From: Protea cynaroides
Taxonomy: Eukaryota; Streptophyta; Magnoliopsida; Proteales; Proteaceae
Assembly (NCBI GenBank): GCA_028583415.1
Contig: CM053267.1
Span: 52,776,914 to 52,840,913, forward strand
DNA: 64,000 nucleotides
Direction: 5' to 3'
The translations under genes and the position numbers were made by a program. The notes under the pieces were generated by a model. That model saw only the letters and a program-made list of their open reading frames with translations, was not told the origin of the DNA and made no database searches. The first letter of the stretch is position 1. The number at the start of each line of letters is the position of its first letter. Shown piece after piece: positions 21,067 through 33,186 of this stretch.

Positions 21067-23757
21067 GTCAACAACATATGAATATGGATGCTCCTATTGG
21101 TACTGGTAGCAACTCAACCCCAAGTGTTGCAAATTCAGCTGATCCTAGTAAAGATTCAGCTAGGAAGGCTAAATCAAAAGATTTTGGCTGGAAGTATGGC
21201 TATTGGCCAGATCTAGGAAACAAGAATATAGTTAAATGTACTCTCTGTGGTAAGAACTTGAACCAAGTGATAAAAAGGTTGAAGCAACACTTGGCTGGTG
21301 GTTTTGGGGATGTAGTCAAGTGTAGCAAAGTAACTGCTGAGATAAGTAGAGAGATGCATGAATATATAACAAAGAATCAGAAGAGGAAGATAAATGATTT
21401 AGATGATCCCATTCACAATGATGACTTAGACATAGAGGAAACAGAAGGTGAAGGGCAAATGGCTCCCCCCTCATCTCAAGCATCTAGAACTGTTTTAATT
21501 CCAAGCTCTGGCACAGCTTCTAAAAGAAAACAAGTTTTCATTCAACAACAAGTAAGAGGTCCTATGGATGCTCATGTAAGGAAAAGTGCTGAAGAAGTTG
21601 TTGAGGATAGGCAGCGAAAAATGAAAGAGTCCATACAAACTACATTGCATGGTCGATTATCAATTGAGCAGAAGAAGAAAACTGATAGTCACATTACTGC
21701 TTGGTTGTATGAATGTGGGATTCCTTTTAATGCAATTAAAACCAAGAGCTTTGAGGTGATGGTTGAATCCGTTATACAAGCTGGGCCAGGATACAGGCCT
21801 CCAAGTTATCATGATGTGAGAGTGCCTCTACTGAAATCAGAAAAGGAGAAAGTTGCATAAATCAAAAAACAATATGAAATGTATTGGAAGAAATATGGTT
21901 GTACCCTCATGTCTGATGAATGGACAGATAAAAGAGGGAGGCATTTGATTAATTTTCTTGTGAACTGTCCAGAAGGGACCTTTTTTCTAGGATCTGTTGA
22001 TGCATCCAAGCATGTCCAGAATGCCAACATGTTGTGTAAATTGTTGGATGACAAAATTGAAGAGCTTGGAGAAGAAAATGTTATTCAAGTGGTTACAGAC
22101 AATGCAGCTAATTATAAATTAGTTGATTCCCTACTAATGCAGAAGCGGCCTACATTGTATTGGACACCATGTGCAGCTCATTGTATTGACCTCATGTTGG
22201 AAGATATTGGGAATTTGAATGAGTTTAAGAATACAATAGTTAAAGGTAGAATGGTCACTACCTTTATTTATAGACATGTTCATCTTCTTGAGGCAATGAG
22301 AGCTAAAACTGGTGGGCAAGATCTTGTAAGGGCTGGAATTACCAGGTTTGCTACATCATTTCGGACACTCCAGAGTTTGTATAAACACAAAGATGCTTTG
22401 AAGCAACTCTTTGTTTCCGATGATTAGACAAGGAGCAATTTAGCAAAAACAGAGGCAGATAAACAAATAGTTGATACATTGCTTTCTGTTCAATTTTGGA
22501 ATCGTGTAGAAGATTGCTTGAAAGCATCAAAGCCTATCGTTGCTGTATTGAGGGTTGTAGATGGGGATGAAAAACCTGCTATGCCTGAAATATACTTGGC
22601 ATTAGAGGAGGCAAAAAAAAAATACAAGAACATTTTGGTGGCCAAGGAACATTATGGCAAAAAGTTATCAAATTTATTACTGAGCGATGGGAGTGTCAGA
22701 TGGGGCGGCCCTTGTATCTTGCTGCCTTATATCTTAATCCTGGAAAATACTTCAAGTATATAGAGGATGAGCCTGATCAAATCAAGAAACAGGAAATTGA
22801 AGGGAAAATCCAACTTGCTTTTAATGAGGTAATTGTAAGAATGGTGCATAATCCAGATTTGCAAGACAAGACTATTGATCAGGTATCTTCTTATAAACGT
22901 CTTGAAGGCATATTTGGAACTCCAATGGCAATCAGACAACGGGTTACCTCTAGTCCTCGTAAATATTATTTTAATTTAAAAAATTTATTTTAGTGTTTAT
23001 TGTTTAAGTTTTAGCTTTATAAATTATTGTATTTTATACTTTACAGTCAGATGGTGGGGTATTCATGGTGTGGCATCCCCAGAACTTTTGAATATTGCAT
23101 CTCGCATTCTAGGCCTGTGTTGCTCTTCTTCTGGTTGTGAACGCAACTGGAGCACATTTGAGTTTGTAAGTATTAAGTACATTTTTTATTTTGTAAATAT
23201 TATATTTCTTTGTCGTGTACATGTACTATTTTTAGTCTTTTTTTAGAAAGACTGACATACTCTGTATTGTTTATATGTTCAGATTCACACAAAGAAAAGG
23301 AACAGACTAGAACATGAACGTCTAAATGATCTGGTATACATTCAATATAATAGACGTCTTCAAATTAGATTTAATGAAAGGCGTCAACATAATAGAAATT
23401 ATAATCCCCTGTTGCTAGATGAGTTAGATTGGAGTTGTGAGTGGATGAAGGTCAGGAGCCAGAAGAGGAAGAGATGGTCCATGATGGTCTCACATGGGGT
23501 GATGTATATCGAGCAATTGGGGCATCATCATCTCTTGAGGGACGCACTAGAGTAACAAGAGCTCGAGCATCTGGTAGCAATGTCCATTACACACACCTTG
23601 TGAGGAGGGATCCATCTGAAGATGAGTCAAATCATGAAGATATTCAAGAAGAGGATTTTCATTTTAACGATGATGAGGACGTTGATGATGACTTTGGACA
23701 GCGGCTTGAGGATCATAGTGGAGGGGGGGCAGCAGCAAAAACATGCAATGGACCCTA
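21067..23757 (+). pseudogene. hAT transposase (BED finger, DUF659, hAT dimerisation domain), lightly broken
   Basis: The first coding exon follows an acceptor at 21066 and starts at ATG 21078. A BED-type finger (KCTLCGKN, then RLKQHLAGG and VVKC) lies at 21230-21330. DUF659 spans 21879-22300 (GCTLMSDEWTD, VVTDNAANY, TPCAAHCIDLMLEDIG). The linker runs to LYLAALYLNPGKYF. Exons end at 22958 and 23165 with introns 22959-23046 and 23166-23282. The second and third exons carry SSSGCERNWSTFEF and IHTKKRNRLEHERL, the dimerisation core. Damage: TAA at 21858, TAG at 22425 (tryptophan expected), a frameshift at the A-run near 22613-22622, and a frameshift near 23435. All other parts are open, so it died recently. 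Confidence 0.88.
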
Positions 23758-24339
23758 GTTTACTTGATGATTTGGATGATTGATTTAACTAATAGAATTT
23801 GAATTTGGATGTGAATTTTTATTTAGTTATTATTTCTTATTGCATTGTCTAGGATAAATTAAGATATATTAGAATTTCCTTCTTGCAATCTTTTTGCATA
23901 TTTTTTTAATGCAGGATTTATTACATTTAACACTGAGCTACTGAGGAATATAGGTATAAAGATTTATTTTGGCATCTTAGAGGTAAGTAACATTATAGTC
24001 TTCCTCTTGCAGTCTTGTTTTTTACTTATATGTTATGATGTTCTAAATTCACCCTTCTTAGTTTATTGATTTGTGTTTTATTTTTATTTTTTATGAATAT
24101 GTTTCTTTATGTCCAATACTTTATTTATTGTTTGTTGTCTTGTTGGTTTTATTATATTAAATAAGTTTTTTTTTAAATGTTGATTATTTATGTAGAATAC
24201 TGCTTATATATAAACATTAATATAGCATTAATAGTTTATAAATAAAAAAATACACTGGGAACGCCTTGGTCATCTAGGCGACTAGGAAGGCTCAAAACGC
24301 CTTGGCTCGCCTTGTCGCCTTGACAACTATGTTCATGTC

Positions 24340-26559
24340 ACTAATACCTCCAATCCATGAATTCTATAAATATTTCATTCAAGAACATTAGTACATGATT
24401 TACATTCACCATCTATCCGAACTTTTCTGATAACACACTAACTGAAAATAGGTCAGACATATGACGGCATATTTCTTGTTATTGCATAGCCAATGTATCA
24501 AACCAAAAGCAAAGAAGGGAAAGAATTGGCAAAGAAAATTCATCAATACACCTACAAGAATTAAAAACATACTTCAATTCAGTAAAAGCTAACAGTTACT
24601 TATTTATAACATTTTACATGTCTCAGAATTTACCATGACAAGAAAAAAAACAGGGTACGGAATTGAGTAACAGAAAATTGATATTAATGGCACCATAATC
24701 ACCAAAAGACAACAAACATTTATGGCTTCAATTAATCAAGCACCAACACAGTCTCAAGATATACAAGAATAAAATTAGAATTTAGAAGTATATTAAATCT
24801 ATAAGAAGTACCTTAAGAACAGAATTGGGAAGTTAAAGTCCCAAGATAAGATATTGGGTTTCTATCTATCTTACAACGACCTATCCGTTCAAAGAAAAAC
24901 AAAAAGAGATCAACTAACCTTAATAAAAATTTACTGCAAATGAAACTTTCGGAACTCGATCTTGCCAGCAGCATTGCAACTAAGCTTGGAGTCATAAAAC
25001 GTTTCCTAGTGAATAAAAATATAAAAACCCAATTTTTCATCCATCAATGAAAAGAATCTAGTTCCAAGCTCATAAGAGCCAATATATGGACACCGGCATG
25101 TGGATAAAATATTCCTCGAGGTCCAAAAAAGAGTTTTTGTACAAAAGGGTAGCCAACAACCCCAAAAAAGGGAAAGGATTTTAATACCATAATTCATGAA
25201 ATTCTCGTTCTTTCAGGTCATAATAAGAATGGCTTATAATTATTGGCTTTAATTACTTCACATATTGGCAATACCGCCCCCGCCCCGCCCCGCCCCTTAA
25301 GCTTTCGCTTCACCTGCATAAAAACACAGATCATCAATGAGCCATCCAACAACACTAACAAGAGAACTTGATGAGTAACATGACCCAATGGGTATGGCTG
25401 CAAATGGGTTTCAATTATAAATTACAATTCTGGCTCCAATTCTCAGAATTTAAGAATGGCATTGGATGCAATATTTGCACACTCGAATTCTGACACCCAG
25501 AATTGGAGAATTATGTTTGTTGACATAATTCTGCAAATAAGCAATTCTCATAATAATTATAGAACACTGTGTGAATGAGCATTTTTACCCTATGTGGGTT
25601 CTTCTGCTAGCAAATTTTTGGATTGCCTAGGGGACCCCACATGATTGTAGGTACCAATGTGCATGGATTAACAAATGTTAAATCTTATGCACATGAAATT
25701 CAATTAGAAGGCCACTGTCTTTGCAAAGATTGTTAACTTGGTAAATAACATTGTTCATATTAGTTCATGGAATAAATCCGGATACACTCATACAATCCAA
25801 TCCTATTCATTAAAGTTTATTCATATGCATTTGAGTACTAATAAAACCGAATAGGTTAATGGGCCTCTATTACCCCACACACAAGCCCACTAAAACATGG
25901 CGTCCATTTTGGGTCAATATCTATACATATCAAATGTTAAAAAACAAGAAAAGTCCGGTTGAACAGATTTCTGTGTACAAAAAACACTTACATTACAAAA
26001 AAGAATAATAGTTTCTGGTGCTATATTCCATTTTTCCACTCCTCTATGTAAAAGCTGGGACAGATCCAGTTCCTCCACCACCACGAACCCCAGTTAGATT
26101 CAGGCATGATAAACTTTAAAACATATTAGGTCAAGAAAACCTTCCTATGAACTTGGAAACATTGCCCTTGTGGTTCTAATGCTCACCTAAGACTTAAGAT
26201 CATATAAAAGGCCTAATTTATTACTACTTTCAATGAAGGTCGTTCCTGACTGGTAAATGCATGTACTACAATAGAACCAATACAAGCACCTAGTTATCAC
26301 CAGACTAAGGGAAACTACCAGGAGATACATGGGTGGGTGGGTTCAGTTTAATGATTTCTATCTATGGAATTCTTTTTCCTTTTCTTAACTCTAAAAGTTT
26401 CTGAAAGGAACTCCACTTGTCATTTTTAACCACACAACTCATGTGGCTAATGTCTCTGTGTACAGAGCACACACCACAGAGAGCAAGTCATAATGGAGCC
26501 CTCATGGGATTCCCTTCTAATTCTGTGTTGTTACAATGATTTCATTATAGCAAAGTCTC
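24340..26559. other. Stretch without a recognised gene
   Basis: AT-rich, no supported coding region. 25277-25300 is a short C+G-rich run of CCCCG repeats. 25400-25600 contains inverted AGAATT/AATTCT motifs suggestive of an old MITE, but I could not fix its ends. It may be intron if the nuclease gene at 9256 begins near 28300. Confidence 0.4.
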
Positions 26560-27700
26560 TGTTTCAACTGTAGACACACAAAAGCTTACATTTTGAAACT
26601 ATTAGAGTTGTAGCTGATATAGAAACTGGCCTGTAGTTTTGGAACAAAGAAATTAAGTTAAGCGGTAGTTCCTCATATGGAGTTGTAGCTGATATAGAAG
26701 ATTCGGGGTTTGAGAAGTTGAGCAATGCAATCAGGGACCATCCATTGATCACATTGCTTCACAAGTGGGAATATTGGAGACTCGAAATCTCACATACTGA
26801 TTCTGGAATGGATCCTTCTAACTTGTTCTCCATTAAACCCTGGCGGCATTGAAGACATCTAAGATTAGATACTGAAGAGGAATCTGTCTGTTATATAATT
26901 CAATGGAGCGTTGAATACTGTAAATTTCACAGGTTCCAAACAGAACAACTTGGTGCTGACAAATGAACCAACGAAGTAACATTGGAAATTGAATTCAGAA
27001 TTGATACAATAACAGTGGAAGAGGAATTCAAATTTTTAGTAGATGGGGACAAGGTTCTGCAAATATTGAACTTGTATCATATATCAATAGTAAGATTATA
27101 ATTCTGATCCAAATAAAGTTCTTGCAACTGAGGAAGGTAAGGCATTGAACATTGGAGGGAAGAATATGTGAGAATAAGGACCCTAAGGGAAGTGAGGTTG
27201 ACTAGCTAGTTGGAATGAAGTGGTAAGGATTGAGGAAGTTGAAATCCATTTGCAGAGGTGAGAGATGAGTACGGTTGAGAAACTGATCTATCAGTATCAG
27301 GCTACAGATTTTAGCACAATAAAAGAAGAGGACAGATGTTTGCAACTACTACCAAAAGAAAGCCACTCCTAATAGAATTAGAATAAGAGAGCCCATCACT
27401 TTGTTCTAGTTGAAGCAATTGAAGATCATAAAGAAACAATATTAGTCATGCGGAATCAACATAGAAGGGAATGTTGGTCCTTGATAAAGAACTCACTTCT
27501 ATTGTGGATTGCCTCAGACTACGAGTCAGAACTAATTCCGCTCTCCATGGTAGTAGTACTACGTTTTGCTATTAGGCCCCTCCTCAAGAGAATTGAAGGC
27601 TACCCATGGACATCATATGTCACTCTTTCACAAGCAGCAACATCATGGCCACTCACTCTAGTTAAATGGTACTTAGGATGCACAAAATTCACATTTGAAG
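26560..27700 (-). pseudogene. LRR receptor-like protein, heavily decayed
   Basis: Minus-strand translation, in drifting frames with many stops, shows an N-terminal LRR cap remnant (ACERVTYDVHG, from about 27640). Repeat fragments follow: LVNLTSLRVLILTYSSL, MPYLPQLQELYLDQNYNLTI, ISNVTSLVHLSAPSC, SVSNLRCLQ, LEGSIPESVCEISSLQY. These are the plant extracellular LRR consensus of the receptor-like protein family (cell-surface immune or developmental receptors). No transmembrane segment or kinase is seen. Stops and shifts occur roughly every 20-60 codons, so it is non-functional. Confidence 0.75.

Positions 27701-27705
<5 letters not shown>

Positions 27706-27761
<56 letters not shown>
27706..27761. 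repeat. (AT)n microsatellite
   Basis: About 28 uninterrupted AT repeats at the N-terminal edge of the LRR pseudogene. Confidence 0.95.
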
Positions 27762-27763
<2 letters not shown>

Positions 27764-27889
27764 AAACAAAGGCACAGACAAGAATATCAAAGTTAGGTAG
27801 TCTAAAAGCTCGGGCTTTGAACTTCCAATCGGAAGCTCACAGATAGTCGAGTACTCGCGTTTCATAAAACCAGAATGAGTGGTCCGTCC

Positions 27890-28310
27890 GCTTACCTGAA
27901 TAGAGAAGTGACCAGCCAGAGACTTGCAGAGAACCCAGAGGGTAAAATTTCCTTTGTGTGAATGGAGAAGCTGCCTGTGGTCTGCGGAAGAGAAATATAT
28001 TCACCAATCACAAAAACACAGTCGAAGACGAGAGACCAAGAGAGTGAGAGAGAGTTGAGACGGGGCAGCCTTCCTGAACAGTGAAATGATCGGCCGAAGG
28101 CAGCAAGAGAACCCAGAGAGAGAAAAATATATATATATATCCCCTGTTTGAAGAAAGAAATCTGTTCCGAAAGCCAAACAGTTAAAGGAGAGAAAGAGAG
28201 GCGGCAGGGGATTACCTGAAGCTGAACAGAGTACAGTGGTGGACTCCCAAGGCGCCAGTGACCGAACTCTGCTGTGTTCGTTGATGGTCCTGATCATCAA
28301 GGGTTTTAGA
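27890..28310 (-). other. Candidate transcribed leader with two minus-strand splice donors
   Basis: On the minus strand, GCTTCAG/GTAATC (exon end 28216) and CTATTCAG/GTAAGC (exon end 27896) are strong donors. A third, diverged copy reads GTTCAG/GAAGGC near 28076. About 50 bases before each donor are similar (the AGAACCCAGAG motif on the plus strand at 27931 and 28110), so the segment looks duplicated. It could be the 5' leader of a minus-strand gene: either the LRR relic next door or, across a long intron, the nuclease gene at 9256. An open frame of 99 codons (28001-28300) lies here without recognisable homology. Confidence 0.35.
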
Positions 28311-28799
28311 GGAGGGTTTTAGAGAACCGTGTGAGACCACAATACCACATCCATCAACGGGTTTTTTTCGGTAAAAATTCATCAACGGTTCACTCAGGGC
28401 ATATTTGTTAAGTTTGGATACGGTAAAAGTTTGGATACAGTAAAAGTTCGGATACGAATATATACTGGTGTTAAACCAAGGCTGATTTTAATACGTGGAT
28501 CAAAAATTCGATTTCAAAAACACCGATAAAAATCCTCTCCTATTGCCCGCATCCCAGTTCGTCCGATGGACAACTAGCATATTGTGTATCTCAATCCGTC
28601 CAATGTATGATTGACATAGTTGAACGACAGAAGACGATTTGGATCCCCACATGGAAGGCATTGATATGATATGTGTTTAATTCACTATGTCTCTATTTGT
28701 TTTGATGTATATTTTTACCGTAAAATTTTACATGTAACATTTTATATGTAATTTTGTATTTCAATGCTTTCAAGAGATAAAATACAATGATCTTTAAGC

Positions 28800-29406
28800 A
28801 TATTTTGATTGCAAGGGAAATTGAAAGGAAGAGAAGTGAAATTTTTTAATTTAAAAATGAAACTTTTATAATTGTAACACAATATGATTGTATTAATTTT
28901 CTAAGTTTCTTAATATATTTAGTAATGATACAGATGTAAATTTATTTTTCTTTTCAAATGGGAAGGATTTGAATGCAAAGTGAAGTGTAAATTAATTTAA
29001 AAAATGTGTAATAATTTGGAATTAGTTAAATAGTAATGTGATAGCATGTGCTGTTTTTTTTTTTTTTTTTTTTTTTTTGCTAACGACGGGTATATAGACT
29101 TTTGGCTTGACTAATCCTGCAAGCCTATACTGACCCCACAACCGCATGGACTGGGTTATTCCAGGGTTGAATAAGAACCATTCTACTTGCACCTATAGTA
29201 GGAAAGAAAGAGCACTTAACATCCCGTGTGAGTGGCTCTAAGGTAATAAGATGAGTCGAACTCAGTCACTTCCACTTCTTGAGACGTAGGCTCCTAGCTG
29301 ACTCAGTTATCCCCTGGGGATATAGCATGTGCTGTAATCATTACAAAAGTTTCTATTTAAAAAAATAATTTCACTTCCCTTTAATTCCCTTTATAATCAA
29401 ACAAAG
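28800..29406. mobile_element. MITE nested in the previous element
   Basis: Left arm GATTGCAAGGGAAATTGAAA to GAAGTGAAATT (about 28809-28850) pairs with the right arm AATTTCACTTCCCTTTAATT to TAATCAAACAAAGCC (about 29366-29408). Removing the SINE leaves roughly 310 bp, a normal MITE size. The target duplication was not resolved. Confidence 0.55.
29055..29321 (-). mobile_element. tRNA-derived SINE (Au/Angio-like)
   Basis: On the minus strand it begins with a tRNA-like head. A-box-like ATAACTGAGTCAGC (plus 29297-29310) and B-box GAGTTCGACTC (plus 29253-29263) sit at tRNA-like spacing. It ends in an A-tail (24 T on the plus strand from 29055). A perfect 14-bp target duplication ATAGCATGTGCTGT flanks it (29041-29054 and 29322-29335). 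The 3' part contains GGATTAGTCAAG close to the A-tail, similar to the Au/Angio SINE 3' domain (memory). It has no protein; it moved using LINE enzymes. Confidence 0.92.
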
Positions 29407-29533
29407 CCTAAGGGAAATGGAAAAGAAACTTCATATTTCTTTTATTAGAAATAAACGTTGAAATTTTTTGTACTTGTAAAATATTACACATAACATTTTA
29501 CGGTAAAATTTTACATTAAAACATACAGAGACG

Positions 29534-30249
29534 CCTATGCAATAAACATCTATATTATTCAATAAATATAATAATAACATATAAATATAAATTGATAAAA
29601 AAAAATATATCTCCCATTAAATATAAAAATTAAAATATCATATGGGATGTAAATGTAATCGAAAGAAATAGTGATTCCTGTAATAATAAAAAAAAAAAGA
29701 TGATGACTTTCGGACAAACATATAAGCCAATTTCAAAGAATTTTTCTTTTTTTAGTCTTTTTGAGTAGGCATCAGCCTCAAAACTAAAACCCATCAAAAC
29801 TTCCTATAGAGCCAAGCAATGAAACCAATAAGAGTTTAGTTTTCTTCTTCAAATCTCAATCAATGAGGATCCTCTCTTCTCCACACTAGCTTGGACTAAC
29901 CAACCATTTCTAGTCTCCGTTAGTTCTCAGAACAATAACATTTTAGTGGGACCAAGGACAAAGACAGACTCTCGCAATCAGAATGCTAAAGGCAGGAAAG
30001 AAATTGGGATCAGAATCTTCTCATGTTAAGGTATCAACATGAGGAATGGAAGTCGTCATCAATGAGCGACAATTGACATTCAAATAATCCGACTATAAGA
30101 ATGATTTATGTAAGTAGAAGATGCGGATATGCGAGGGAACACACGGAATCAATCACCCAACATTTTGCTTTTGAAGAACGTATTGAGAAAAACCCCTAGT
30201 TCAATTTTCACTTTCTTGCTCTCTTGTCACTCTTTTCAACCATCTACAT
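29534..30249. other. AT-rich intergenic stretch
   Basis: No coding region, RNA gene or clear repeat seen. Confidence 0.5.
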
Positions 30250-30662
30250 GAATGCATCCAAGAAAATCCATACATCCCAAAAGAATAAGCAACCTTTCAC
30301 AGTTGTCGCCGAGCTCAAAGGAAGCCTAAGGAAATGCGAAACACTCTATCTCTCAGACCTATGAAGATGACAACGAGTCTTTAAGGTCGCTCTTTTGTTG
30401 GTGGAGGAGATCCACGAAAGAATTCAACGAAGAAGGTCAGCTAAAGCTCAAACTATCCAGGCTATCCAACCTCACTCCCAGTCTCAAAGTCATCTCCTTA
30501 ATTTCCCCAGAAGGTCGCGACGAGCTTCCCCACAAGCTCCTCAACTACCGTTCCGGCAAGTATTGGCTACTTACAAGAGGAATCAACAAGGAAGAGATGG
30601 AGATTCCTCTAGTTATCATGATTCTCTTTAATTTGGTTAGATATTGGAATCTTTTACTATTT
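30250..30662 (+). pseudogene. Fragment of a plant P-loop NTPase-like protein
   Basis: From ATG 30250 the translation MNASKKIHTSQ reads to GSLRKCETLYLSD. It then needs a one-base shift near 30357 to continue YEDDNESLRSLFCWW, TPSLKVISLISPEGRDELPH, KLLNYRSGKYW, INKEEMEIPLVI, after which similarity stops. From memory, plant proteins annotated as P-loop nucleoside triphosphate hydrolases carry a like segment just ahead of the Walker A loop. If so, the nucleotide-binding part is missing here and this is a truncated pseudogene. The 78-codon frame at 30395-30631 in another phase is a shadow. The family name is not verified. Confidence 0.45.
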
Positions 30663-30831
30663 TTTAAGGACTATGTTGGGTTAGGAGAGGTTACGTTGAT
30701 AGTTTTACTAGGTCATTGAATCTATTGCCTAGAAATGGGAACCTTCTAACCTATTTTGCAAGTTCTTGCAGTACAATTTGGTTGTAATTCAATTAATTAT
30801 AAGTGGAGGAGAATACTATGGGGCAATCCAA

Positions 30832-31162
30832 GGTTGTGTTTGAAAATGCATTCTTAGAATGGAGAATATATTCTTAAAATATGATAAGAATGGTTTAATA
30901 AATTATCAAGGGCTAGGCATTTTTATTTTGGGCTCTGAATATAGAATGGGCAAAAATGTACGTTTCAGAATAGACTACGTATTTCTAATGCATTCCATAA
31001 TTTAAGAAAAAGAATGCAAATGAAACAATGTTAGTTTATGGAATGGGCAAAAATGTATGTTTCAGAATGTATTATTTTTCAGAGTTAGAATGCTTGACTT
31101 TGTAAATCTTAGAATGCATTCTGACCTAAAATACATTAAAATAATGCATACCAAACACAACC
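30832..31162. mobile_element. MITE with GGTTGTGTTTG ends
   Basis: The left end GGTTGTGTTTGAAAATGCATT and the right end (reverse complement GGTTGTGTTTGGTATGCATT) form a 20-bp imperfect inverted repeat. They enclose about 330 bp that repeats the motifs AGAATGCATTC and GGGCAAAAATGTA. Flanks resemble each other weakly (GCAATCCAA and TAAATCTGA), so the superfamily is open. No coding capacity. Confidence 0.6.
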
Positions 31163-32442
31163 TAAATCTGATTTATTACTGCTTTGCCTTTTGGTTTGTA
31201 ATAATAATTGTTTTCCTTAAACCAAAGGAAAGAGAATGACGGGATAAGTTTTTATTAGTTGTAAGTTATAAATAGAAAATGATGATGATAAATAATAGTT
31301 TCTTTTGGTAGAAAATCTTAAAAAAATAAAAAATTAAAAAATTAAAAAAAGAAGAAGAAGAAGAAGTTGCAATGAAAAAGCCATTTCGTAAAAACTTTTT
31401 AGATCATAAGATTTTTTTTGTTTAATTACATTTATGAATTTTCATTTGTATATATGCACAAAAATAATATTTGTTGATATATATTTTAGGAAAATATTTT
31501 CTGGTTCATAGACTATAGAAATCGACGGACGTTAAAACAAGAAAGCATTACGGTTAATTTGCAATAGAGAGGCAGATTTTATACATTCTGGATGTTGAAA
31601 CAAGAGGGCAAGAGCTTAACACAAAGAGTGATGAGCTTGAGCCCACTGGGCAAAAGCAAGAGCTAGACCGGTATGTATACGGTCATATTAAAGGAAGGAG
31701 GAAGTAATGAAAATTCAATGAAGCAACGATATCAAAAGATATTAGAATATGGTTACGGTCTCTATCTAGTCATTGATTATTTGTGTACGTATTCAAGAGT
31801 TTCAGAACCAAAGGAGCACAAGCATCTCATTGGCATAAACAACAAAAACACTGAAAGTTTCATCATTTTCACCAACTTAAACTTGTGGGTAGCTCGCCAG
31901 GATGAATATAAAACAATCATACAATACAACACCATGACTTGTTGGCAGCTCACCCAGCTAATCCTCCCCCGTGAATTCTACTAATTTATATAGATTTCAA
32001 AATCAGTTTTCGAACTCTTATGGTTGAGACTAACCAAACATCTTACCTGTGGTTCTGTTATTTGTTTCCACAAGTAAGATTTCTCGATGGAAGAAACGAA
32101 GGTTGAACTCTTATGGCTGAGACTAAATTTGAGAGGGAAGGAAAAAAAAAGGGGTATAAAATAGTGGAATAAGACTCTCCAACTAAGACCATTGCTCTAG
32201 ATTTGACATAGGAGACATCGTATTACCAAAGTAACTAAAGAAATTTATTAAGGAGAGAATAAGAAAAGTATAATCAGATTCTAAAAAATGAAAGAGGAAG
32301 AAAGTAAACTTACCACTTGACTCCTCCTGCTTCTCTTAGCTTCTTCCTTCTGCTATTCTTCTTACTCTTCCCGTGATCACAGCCACAGCTATGATCACCT
32401 CCTTTTCTGCTTCTGCTTTCTTCTCTCAGGTGTCCCTTTGTA
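31163..32442. other. Intergenic stretch
   Basis: A frame of 103 codons at 31673-31984 shows no recognised family and no supporting splice or promoter signal. Otherwise AT-rich non-coding DNA with a (GAA)n tract at 31351-31366. Confidence 0.4.
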
Positions 32443-33186
32443 TAAGAAGGCGGGGACAAGATTATGATCGAATGGAAATATCGCATCGACGGGGGAGGTC
32501 TTGTAAAGAGAGAGAGAGAGAGAGAACGTGCATCTGGTTCTGGGCTTCTAAAACACCTTCTCAATAAGTTTTTCAAAAGCAAAATTTTGGGCGATCGATT
32601 CCATGTGTTCCCTCACGTATCCCCTCCTACTTACATAAATCATTCTTGCCGTTGGATTATTTGAATGATAGCTGTCGCTCACCTAGCGATGGCTTGCATT
32701 CCTCATGTTGACACCCCAACGTGAAAGGATCCTAATCCCAGAAATTGGACTTATCTTAGGGATACGGTAGCAGAAACTTCAAGAGCAGGGGATATGCATA
32801 CTGGAGTTGAAGGGCATATCCAAGCCGATAAGGGCAGGGCCGCATGGGTAAGCCGACGAGGGCCAGTGAAAGAGAGAGGAGCATGAGGGTGGCCGCTAAG
32901 GTTTCTTAGCCGAACGGCGGATTCAGCAGGGAGGGATAGCAGGGTTGGAGAGGAGATTTGGGGAAAGTATGGACAGAATAGGGTTAGGTCTGGGGAAGAA
33001 GAAAGATTAGTGGTTTTTTTTTCTTTTTTCTTTTACTTTTCAAAAGTATTTTGTATTATATAAATTAATATTAATCCGTGAAGCTTTCCTACTTTTGTAA
33101 GTATTTGTACAAAAACTTTTATACGGACAAAAAGTACGGTAAACTTATAATTTGTATATAATACATGAACTTATTATCTACGCCGG

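Larger units (their letters stand above)
17171..24331 (+). mobile_element. hAT transposon, 7.2 kb, near-autonomous but mutated
   Basis: The ends are CATAGTTGTCAAGGC (17171) and GCCTTGACAACTATG (24317-24331), a 15-bp perfect inverted repeat. The flanking 8-bp target duplication is TTCATATC (17163-17170) and TTCATGTC (24332-24339), with one mismatch. Eight bases is the hAT signature. G+C-rich subterminal repeats (CGCCTAGG, GGGCGCTTGGGCG) sit at 17185-17345 and 24255-24320. Inside are a reversed solo LTR, an AT-rich repeat block, a polypyrimidine array and a transposase gene with two stops and two frameshifts. It lies only 59 bp after the gag-only retrotransposon. Confidence 0.9.
28688..29533. 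mobile_element. Inverted-repeat element with nested insertions
   Basis: The left end TGTCTCTATTTGTTTTGATG matches the reverse complement of the right end (CGTCTCTGTATGTTTTAATG). Both continue with TTTTACCGTAAAA and ACATGTAA-type sequence for about 60 bases. The right flank has CTA one base from the end and the left flank has CTA, suggesting a 3-bp target duplication. The same terminus bounds the element at 54552-56864. No coding capacity. A second inverted repeat (TTGATTGCAAGGGAAATTG near 28808; reverse complement near 29400) marks a second MITE inside, and a SINE sits inside that. Confidence 0.6.
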
